Shown here: positions 7,492 to 13,905 of the stretch, piece after piece
Layout: each line of letters begins with the position of its first letter
Position numbering within the stretch: the first letter of the stretch is position 1
Notes under the pieces: generated by a model
The model's database searches: none
What the model saw: only the letters and a program-made list of their open reading frames with translations
Told to the model about the DNA's origin: nothing
NCBI GenBank assembly: GCA_016206995.1
Contig: JACQQN010000062.1
Location: 1-16,276, forward strand
Direction of reading: 5' to 3'
From: Candidatus Omnitrophota bacterium
Lineage (GTDB): Bacteria > Omnitrophota > Omnitrophia > Omnitrophales > Abzuiibacteriaceae
Length of the DNA stretch: 16,276 nt
Position numbers and translations under genes: made by a program

Positions 7492-10400
7492 CTAGCAACG
7501 GATTTTTACGGTATTCGATCCAAGTAATTTCTCGAGCTCTCCAAAAAATTCATCGGATGTTTCAACCTGGTAACTTCCGCCAGAATCAAGAGTGGTTGTG
7601 CGGCCAGTGGCATCTTTAAAATTCAGGTGGACAGGAACTACTCCTTTATACTGGCTCAAAACTCCTTTTAATTGTTTGAGGAGTTCTAGATCAAGGCCAG
7701 CTGTTAAAAGATCAATAGAAACACATTTCGTTTTCTTTTTGCGCACTTCCTCGATTGGAATAATTTCTTCGGCAATCAGCTTGGCATTATCTTCCCGAAG
7801 ATTGACACGGCCTTGAATGAAAACACAGGCGTCTTTTTGAATGAGTGAGGTACTTGTTTTGTAAAGATCGGGAAACACGACCACTTCAGAACTTCCTGTT
7901 AAATCTTCAAAACCAAGGAACGCCATTTTGTCACCGCGCTTTGTTATAATTTCTTTAACGCTGTTAATAATACCGCCGGTCGAAACAAGCGCCTGGTCCC
8001 CCGCATCTGCGAGATTCGCTGTGGTAACAGTCGCATAAGCTTTCAACATTTTCTCATATTTGGCGAGTGGATGAGTACTCACATAAAATCCAAGCATTTC
8101 ACGTTCGTAGCCAAGAAGCTGACTTTCTGGCCATTCGTCCATCTCTGGAGCCTGAGACGCCCGATCTTGAAAGCCGCCTGCTTCGTCAAAATGATCAAGA
8201 AGCGAAAGTTGTCCCTTGGAGCGATCTTTTTGAACGCGAGAACCACGTTCAAGCAAGTGATCCACCATTGCCATCATCTGTGCCCGCTTGAGATGAAATG
8301 AGTCGAATGCACCACACTTAATCAAACTTTCCAAAACCTTCCGATTCACCACGCGTAACTCAACGCGTTCTACAAAATCAGAAGGCGATTTAAACGCACC
8401 TCCTCGCTTCCGCGCTTCAATAATGGCATCAACTGCTACGGTTCCAACATTTTTTACAGCCGAAAGACCGAAACAAATTGCGTTTCCCGTACATGTAAAT
8501 GCGGAAAAACTGTCATTAATTAACGGTGGCTTCACATTAATGCCCAGCCGCTTTGATTCATCAATGTAACGGACAATTTTATCGGTATTGTCTTTTTCTG
8601 ATGTCAGAAGAGCTGTCATAAATTCAACGGTGTAGTTTGTTTTTAGATAAGCTGTTTGATAAGAAATGTAGGCATAAGCCGTCGAATGACTTTTATTAAA
8701 GCCGTAACCTGAAAAGTACTCAATTAAATTCCAAATTTTTTCTGCAACACGCGGCGCGATTCCACGCTTTGCAGTTCCTTCAACAAAAGATTGCTTTTCC
8801 CGTTCCATAATTTCGGGAATCTTTTTCCCCATGGCCCGCCTTAAAGAATCTGCTTTCGCCAAGCTAAAACCCGCAAGCGTACTCACAATCTGCATTACTT
8901 GCTCTTGATACAAAATAATCCCGTAAGTTTCGCGAAGAATGGGTTCTAAATCCGCATGATCATACTTAATCAGCTTTGGATCATGCATCCGTTGAATGAA
9001 GTCATCGACCATTCCACTTCCGAGCGGTCCCGGCCGGTACAGAGCGAGCAACGCAACGATATCACCAAATGATTTTGGGTGCATCTTACGCAAAAGGTCT
9101 CGCATCCCCGAACTTTCTAATTGGAACACGCCGATAGACTCTCCGCGCCCAAGCATGTCATAAGCGGCTTGGTCGTTTAAACCAAGCGCATGAATATCGA
9201 TCGCAACGCCTTTTGTTTCCTTAATTAATTGACATGCTTTATCAATGACCGTCAGTGTCCGCAGTCCTAGAAAGTCCATTTTAAGAAGACCGATTTTTTC
9301 CACAGCTTTCATGTCATATTGTGTTGTGATTTCATCATCGGCTTTAAAAAGTGGGCAATAATCAGAAAGCGGGCCATCTGAAATCACAACACCCGCTGCA
9401 TGGGTTGACGCATGCCGGCAAAGACCTTCGAGCGCTTTTGATGTTTCGATGAGCCGCGCAACTTTTTCATCCGACTCAACCGCTTCCCTTAACTTAGGCT
9501 CTACTTTAAGTGCTTTTTCAAGCGTCATATCAAGCTCGGCAGGAACCAATTTTGCAAGCCGATCCACTTCTTGATAACTGATTCCAAGCACGCGCCCGAC
9601 ATCACGAATCGCAGCGCGCGCCGCCATTGTCCCAAACGTGATGATTTGAGCAACGCTTTCTGCGCCGTATTTTTGCCGGACATACTGGATCACTTCATCT
9701 CGGCGCTCATAACAAAAATCAATATCAATATCTGGCATTGAGATTCGCTCGGGATTAAGAAACCGTTCAAAAATAAGGCCATGCTCAATCGGATCAAGAT
9801 CGGTAATGCTAAGCGCATAAGCCACCAGACTTCCAGCGGCGGACCCGCGGCCAGGACCGACCGGAATTCCTTTTTCTTTTGCAAATCGAATGAAATCCCA
9901 AACAATGAGAAAGTAACTCGTGAAACCCATTTTCTCAATCAAACGAAGTTCATAACTCAAGCGCTCTTGGTAATTTGAAGGAATTTCTTTATCAAGCCGT
10001 TTCTTAAGGAATTGAAAGCAAAGTTCCCGGATATATTCGGGTTGAGATTTTCCCGCCGGTGGATGAAAAACAGGAAGGTGTGTTTTTGAGAAATCGAGCT
10101 CAAGGTTACATTTTTCAGCAATTTCGAGCGTCCGCGTCACGGCATCGGGTAAATCCTTGAAAAGCTTTTTCATTTCTTCAGCAGACTTCAAATAAAATTG
10201 ATCTCCGTGATAACGCATTCGGTCATCGTCAGCAACCATAGAACCCGTTCCAATACAAATCAGTGCATCGTGATAAGGCGCATCTTCTTGATATACATAA
10301 TGGCAATCATTCGTAGCAACCATTTTGAGGTCGAATTCTTTAGAAAAAGAACGGTAGGCATTCACTACCCGGCGCTGCTGCTCAAGCCCCTGGTCCATGC

Positions 10401-10935
10401 ACTCGAGGTAAAAATCTTCTTTTCCAAAAATATCCACGAAGTCACGAATTGCACGTCTGCTTTCATCCAACTGATCGTTCCATGCAAAGTAAGGCACCTC
10501 ACCTTTCAAACACCCGGAAAGCACAATCAAGCCCTCGTGATGCTTTCGTAAAATTTCTTTATCAATTCTTGGTTTGTAATAAAACCCCTCAAGATACGAG
10601 GCGCTCGAAAGTTTAAGCAGATTTCGGTAACCTGTTTCATTCTTAACCAGGAGTGTAATGTGGTAAGACGCTTCCTTGACACCGTGAGCGTTCTTGTCGA
10701 AACGCGAGGAGGGAGCAATGTAGGCTTCCATGCCCAGAATGGGTTTGATGCCCTGCTTCATGGCTTCTTCATAAAAATGAACTGCGCCAAAAAGATTACC
10801 GTGATCGGTCATTGCTAACGCAGGGAATTTGAGCTCAACGGCACGCTTCAATAAATTAGGAATTTTGGAAGCCGCGTCCAGAAGTGAAAACTGGGTGTGG
10901 CAATGTAAATGGACGAAATCACTATGGTTTTTCAC
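7492..10935 (-). CDS. dnaE: DNA polymerase III alpha subunit DnaE
   Basis: Replicative C-family DNA polymerase, 1147 residues, normal length for DnaE1. The N-terminal PHP domain (about 6-215) retains every metal-ligand position I can match: H11, H13, D20, H45, E70, H92, C142, D210, H212. The palm carries PDIDIDF (401-407, D402 and D404 catalytic) and KMDFLGLRTL (552-561, D554), matching E. coli D401, D403 and D555. The fingers and helix-hairpin-helix region run to about 890. QLSLL at 909-913 fits an internal beta-clamp-binding motif. An OB domain (about 982-1065) and a C-terminal tau-binding-like domain follow. The start is GTG (10933-10935), giving MKNHSDFVHLHCHT; a GGGAG SD sits inside the last codons of guaA, 6 nt before this start. 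dnaE is therefore probably translated from the guaB3-guaA transcript. Confidence 0.98.
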   Translation of the reverse strand: MKNHSDFVHLHCHTQFSLLDAASKIPNLLKRAVELKFPALAMTDHGNLFGAVHFYEEAMKQGIKPILGMEAYIAPSSRFDKNAHGVKEASYHITLLVKNETGYRNLLKLSSASYLEGFYYKPRIDKEILRKHHEGLIVLSGCLKGEVPYFAWNDQLDESRRAIRDFVDIFGKEDFYLECMDQGLEQQRRVVNAYRSFSKEFDLKMVATNDCHYVYQEDAPYHDALICIGTGSMVADDDRMRYHGDQFYLKSAEEMKKLFKDLPDAVTRTLEIAEKCNLELDFSKTHLPVFHPPAGKSQPEYIRELCFQFLKKRLDKEIPSNYQERLSYELRLIEKMGFTSYFLIVWDFIRFAKEKGIPVGPGRGSAAGSLVAYALSITDLDPIEHGLIFERFLNPERISMPDIDIDFCYERRDEVIQYVRQKYGAESVAQIITFGTMAARAAIRDVGRVLGISYQEVDRLAKLVPAELDMTLEKALKVEPKLREAVESDEKVARLIETSKALEGLCRHASTHAAGVVISDGPLSDYCPLFKADDEITTQYDMKAVEKIGLLKMDFLGLRTLTVIDKACQLIKETKGVAIDIHALGLNDQAAYDMLGRGESIGVFQLESSGMRDLLRKMHPKSFGDIVALLALYRPGPLGSGMVDDFIQRMHDPKLIKYDHADLEPILRETYGIILYQEQVMQIVSTLAGFSLAKADSLRRAMGKKIPEIMEREKQSFVEGTAKRGIAPRVAEKIWNLIEYFSGYGFNKSHSTAYAYISYQTAYLKTNYTVEFMTALLTSEKDNTDKIVRYIDESKRLGINVKPPLINDSFSAFTCTGNAICFGLSAVKNVGTVAVDAIIEARKRGGAFKSPSDFVERVELRVVNRKVLESLIKCGAFDSFHLKRAQMMAMVDHLLERGSRVQKDRSKGQLSLLDHFDEAGGFQDRASQAPEMDEWPESQLLGYEREMLGFYVSTHPLAKYEKMLKAYATVTTANLADAGDQALVSTGGIINSVKEIITKRGDKMAFLGFEDLTGSSEVVVFPDLYKTSTSLIQKDACVFIQGRVNLREDNAKLIAEEIIPIEEVRKKKTKCVSIDLLTAGLDLELLKQLKGVLSQYKGVVPVHLNFKDATGRTTTLDSGGSYQVETSDEFFGELEKLLGSNTVKIRC

Positions 10936-10941
10936 AGGCGA

Positions 10942-12483
10942 CTACTCCCACTCAATCGTCGCAGGCGGTTTTGAACTTACATCATAACAGACGCGGTTGA
11001 TGCCACGCACTTCGTTAATGATTCGATTGGAAATCCGTGCAAGCAATTCGCCCGGAAGACGCGCCCAATCCGCCGTCATTCCATCTTGTGAAATAACAGC
11101 GCGAACGGCAACAACATTTTCATAGGTACGTTCGTCTCCCATCACGCCAACGCTTTTTACGGGAAGCAAAACAGCAAATGACTGCCAAATCTTCTGATAA
11201 AGACCTGCTTTTTTAATTTCATCGATCACAATCGAATCCGCCTCTCGGAGAAGTTTAAGCCGCTCCTCGGTGATATCGCCAATAATCCGCACGGCAAGAC
11301 CCGGTCCTGGAAAAGGTTGCCTCGAAATAAGCTCGTCGGGAAGCCCAAGCGCTTTCCCTACTTTGCGAACTTCATCTTTAAATAGATCTTGAAGCGGCTC
11401 CACCAAAGCAAGTTTCATTTGCTTGGGAAGCCCACCAACGTTGTGATGGGATTTGATGGTACTGGTTGGCCCGCCATAAACAGACACGGATTCAATCCGA
11501 TCCGGGTAAAGTGTCCCTTGTGCAAGAAAAGGAACTTTGCCAAGTTTTTTTGTTTCGTGTTCAAAAACTTCAATAAAAGTATGTCCAATAATTTTCCGCT
11601 TTCGTTCAGGATCTGCCACACCTCTGAGCGCTCGAAGAAACTGCTTTGAGGCATCCACGACGCGAAGATCAATTTTGAAATACCCTCTAAAAACTTTCTC
11701 TACCTTTTCACGCTCTTTGAACCGGAGCAAGCCATTATCCACAAAAATACACGTCAGTTGCTTGCCAATTGCTTTATGAAGTAACAGCGCCACGACAGAA
11801 GAATCCACTCCGCCTGAAAGACCAAGAATGACGCGGCTTTTTCCGATTCGTTTCTGGAGAGACTCTATCGTTTCGCTGATAAATGATCTGGGTGTCCAGT
11901 CGCCCCTAAATTTTGAAATCCGGAACAAAAAATTTCCGATGATTTTATGTCCCAGTGGCGTTTGAACAACCTCCGGATGAAATTGAACTCCATGCATTTG
12001 GAACGCCGTGCTCCGAAATGCAGCGATTGGAGAGCTCGACGTCTGTCCGATTCGCTCAAAACTGAGTGGAAGTTTGGTGACTTGATCGCCATGGCTCATC
12101 CAACATGGGAAACGCTTCGGAAGGCCACGAAAGAGTTCACTGTCACGCTTCACTAAAAATTCGGCGTAACCGTATTCGCGAAGTCTTACTTTTTTGACTT
12201 TCCCGCCAAAAAGATGTGAGATGAGTTGTAACCCATAGCAAATACCCAAAATAGGAATTCCTAAAGAAAAAATCCGCTTATCTGGAATCGGCGCATGCCT
12301 CTCGTAAACATTTGCCGGAGAGCCCGAGAGGATAATTGCTTTAGGGCGCACTTCGCGAATTTTTTCAAAAGAAACGTGGTAGGGATAAACGATGGAAAAA
12401 ACCTTTTTTTCGCGGACACGGCGCGCAATCAATTGCGTGTATTGCGATCCAAAATCGAGCACCAAACAGGTTTCTTTGTTCAT
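10942..12483 (-). CDS. guaA: Glutamine-hydrolysing GMP synthase GuaA
   Basis: Converts XMP, ATP and glutamine to GMP, the last step of de novo GMP synthesis. From ATG at 12481-12483 the protein has 513 residues. The class I glutamine amidotransferase domain (1-195) has the triad C82 (GICYGLQ), H169 and E171 (GVQFHPE). The ATP pyrophosphatase domain has the P-loop LSGGVDSS (222-229). The C-terminal dimerisation domain has QPFPGPGLAVR and ends in KPPATIEWE. A TTG two codons upstream (12487-12489) is an alternative start, with an in-frame stop just before it. Neither has a recognisable SD, and a GC-rich palindromic repeat ends 26 nt upstream. The gene follows guaB3 and is followed at 6 nt by dnaE. 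Confidence 0.97.
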   Translation of the reverse strand: MNKETCLVLDFGSQYTQLIARRVREKKVFSIVYPYHVSFEKIREVRPKAIILSGSPANVYERHAPIPDKRIFSLGIPILGICYGLQLISHLFGGKVKKVRLREYGYAEFLVKRDSELFRGLPKRFPCWMSHGDQVTKLPLSFERIGQTSSSPIAAFRSTAFQMHGVQFHPEVVQTPLGHKIIGNFLFRISKFRGDWTPRSFISETIESLQKRIGKSRVILGLSGGVDSSVVALLLHKAIGKQLTCIFVDNGLLRFKEREKVEKVFRGYFKIDLRVVDASKQFLRALRGVADPERKRKIIGHTFIEVFEHETKKLGKVPFLAQGTLYPDRIESVSVYGGPTSTIKSHHNVGGLPKQMKLALVEPLQDLFKDEVRKVGKALGLPDELISRQPFPGPGLAVRIIGDITEERLKLLREADSIVIDEIKKAGLYQKIWQSFAVLLPVKSVGVMGDERTYENVVAVRAVISQDGMTADWARLPGELLARISNRIINEVRGINRVCYDVSSKPPATIEWE

Positions 12484-12509
12484 CTTCAATCATTTACATT
12501 GGTTCAAAC

Positions 12510-12570
12510 GTAGGGGTAGGCCCCTGCGCCTACCCGTAAACGACGGGCGACCGCGGGGGGTCGCCCCTAC
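12510..12570. repeat. GC-rich palindromic repeat (MITE/REP-like) between guaB3 and guaA
   Basis: A 61-nt GC-rich block in otherwise AT-richer DNA. The ends are inverted copies, GTAGGGG (12510-12516) and CCCCTAC (12564-12570). Inside are two perfect hairpins: GGGTAGG/CCTACCC (12514-12520 with 12529-12535) and GGGCGACC/GGTCGCCC (12545-12552 with 12559-12566). A third, overlapping stem is CCCGT/ACGGG (12533-12537 with 12543-12547). There is no U-tract, so it is not a standard terminator. From memory, GTAGGGGC-type palindromes are dispersed in many copies in several bacterial lineages; only one copy is in this window. I see no clear target-site duplication. Confidence 0.75.
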
Positions 12571-12578
12571 CATCGCGT

Positions 12579-13739
12579 TTACTTCATCATGCCAACTTTT
12601 TGTGCTGCCTGAAAGAGTTTTCCCTCAGTTTTGATTGCTGGCGCAATGACAATCTCTGTAAGTTGCATTTCTTTAACGCTTCGCGCACCCACATTTCCCA
12701 TACAGGTTTTTAAAGCGCCCACCAAGTTTTGAGTTCCATCGTCCAGCTTCGCCGGCCCAAATAAGATTTCTTCAAGCGAACCCGTCGTACCAACACGAAT
12801 CCGTGTTCCACGCGGTAAATTTGCATGCGGCGTTGCCATTCCCCAGTGGAAACCCTTCCCAGGCGCTTCTTTTGCACGGGCAAAGGCAGAACCAATCATG
12901 ACAGCATCCGAACCACACGCAAATGCTTTACAAATATCGCCACCAGTAGACATTCCACCGTCGGCAATAATCGGAACGTAACGACCAGACTTCTTCGCAT
13001 AAAACTCACGGGCAGCCGTTGTATCACAAATCGCAGTGACTTGAGGAACACCCAATCCCAATACGCCGCGCGTGGTACACGCAGAGCCAGGTCCAATTCC
13101 AATGAGAAGCGCATCAGCACCTGCCTTCATCAATTCAAGAGCAACTTGGTAAGTCACACAATTTCCCAAAATAATGGGCATTTTCATTTGCTTGCAGAAT
13201 TTTTCAAAATTAAGTGTTTGATACGCTTTGGCGATATGGCGGACAGTGGTGACTGTTGATTGAACAACAAAAATATCACAGCCTGCTTCTTCTGAAATTT
13301 TTCCAAAACGCTCTGCTTTCTGTGGGATGGAACTAACCACGGCTGGCGCCCCGCCTTTTTTGATTTCGGAAACTCTTTTTGAAATAAGTTTTTCTTTGAC
13401 TGGGGTTAAATAAATTTTTTGGACAAGTTCTGTCGCTTTTTCGGGAGTCGATTTGGCAATCTCTGCCAAAATGGATTGGTAATCTTCGTAACGCGTGTAA
13501 ATTCCTTCTAAATTCAAAACTGCGAGGCCGCCCAACTTTCCCATTTGAATGGCAAACTTAGGATCAACAACACCATCCATCGCAGACGCAATAAATGGAA
13601 TGTTAATTTTCTTCCGGTCAATGTACCAGGAAATATCAACTTCATCTGGATTAATGGTCATTGTCCCTGGCGCAAGCGCAATTTCATCAAAACCATACGC
13701 ACGCCTTGCTTTTCGATCTCTCCCAATCCACTCACCCAC
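12579..13739 (-). CDS. guaB3: GuaB3-family IMP dehydrogenase-like protein without CBS domains
   Basis: TIM-barrel enzyme of the IMPDH/GMP reductase superfamily, 386 residues. The canonical pair of CBS domains is missing; about 40 residues (80-120) fill that place. PFIASAMDGVVDP (48-60) is the N-terminal barrel motif. GIGPGSACTTRGVLGLGVPQ (214-233) is the catalytic loop with C221 as the nucleophile. ADGGMSTGGDICKAFACGSDAVMIGS is the phosphate-binding part. Length and the segments RAYGFDEIALAPG and HWGMATPHANLPRGTRIRVG fit the GuaB3 group. Lying directly before guaA, it is expected to oxidise IMP to XMP; some GuaB3 proteins may instead act as GMP reductases, so substrate direction is inferred from context. 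Start GTG (13737-13739) with a GGAGG SD 6 nt upstream. First gene of the guaB3-guaA-dnaE unit. Confidence 0.92.
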   Translation of the reverse strand: MGEWIGRDRKARRAYGFDEIALAPGTMTINPDEVDISWYIDRKKINIPFIASAMDGVVDPKFAIQMGKLGGLAVLNLEGIYTRYEDYQSILAEIAKSTPEKATELVQKIYLTPVKEKLISKRVSEIKKGGAPAVVSSIPQKAERFGKISEEAGCDIFVVQSTVTTVRHIAKAYQTLNFEKFCKQMKMPIILGNCVTYQVALELMKAGADALLIGIGPGSACTTRGVLGLGVPQVTAICDTTAAREFYAKKSGRYVPIIADGGMSTGGDICKAFACGSDAVMIGSAFARAKEAPGKGFHWGMATPHANLPRGTRIRVGTTGSLEEILFGPAKLDDGTQNLVGALKTCMGNVGARSVKEMQLTEIVIAPAIKTEGKLFQAAQKVGMMK

Positions 13740-13820
13740 GAAAAACCTCCGCGTTTAATAATGGCAACTTGCCCTTGATAGAAAATATTTCTGGCAATGA
13801 TTGTTTAACTTAAGGATTTT

Positions 13821-13853
13821 ATCGGTGGATGATGCAACATTTCGTGCACCGAT
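13821..13853 (-). promoter_or_regulatory. Hairpin at the 5' end of the guaB3 leader RNA
   Basis: On the minus strand ATCGGTG and CACCGAT are perfect 7-bp inverted arms (13847-13853 and 13821-13827) enclosing 19 nt. The promoter at 13859-13887 predicts transcription to start at about 13853, so the hairpin would sit at the very 5' end of the mRNA. Further down the leader TTGCC and GGCAA could pair as well. It matches no riboswitch class I know. It could protect the 5' end or serve as an operator or regulatory fold. Confidence 0.45.
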
Positions 13854-13858
13854 GTAGT

Positions 13859-13887
13859 ATCATACAGAATGGAAATTTGCTTGTCAA
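13859..13887 (-). promoter_or_regulatory. Near-consensus sigma-70 promoter for guaB3-guaA-dnaE
   Basis: TTGACA (13882-13887), a 17-nt spacer and TATGAT (13859-13864) on the minus strand. This is the best promoter in the window: perfect -35, five of six at -10, ideal spacing. The predicted leader before the GTG of guaB3 is about 114 nt. It begins 18 nt after the stop of the upstream modular protein gene, with no terminator visible between them. Confidence 0.85.
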
Positions 13888-13905
13888 TCTCGAGGTTGAA
13901 AAAAC

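Noticed and set aside
10198..10551. Open frame of 117 codons on the + strand inside dnaE
   Set aside because: Antisense to conserved DnaE sequence, with no promoter, SD or domain.
12510..12570. CRISPR repeat or attachment site
   Set aside because: The palindromes are not spaced by unique spacers and no integrase or cas gene is near; a dispersed palindromic repeat fits better.
12825..13259. Open frame of 144 codons on the + strand inside guaB3
   Set aside because: Lies wholly opposite conserved guaB3 motifs, has no SD, and its protein is Arg/Ser/Thr-rich with no recognisable family; a shadow frame.
13740..13853. Purine, PRPP or guanidine riboswitch in the guaB3 leader
   Set aside because: I looked for the conserved loop motifs of these classes and did not find them; only simple hairpins are visible, so no riboswitch is called.
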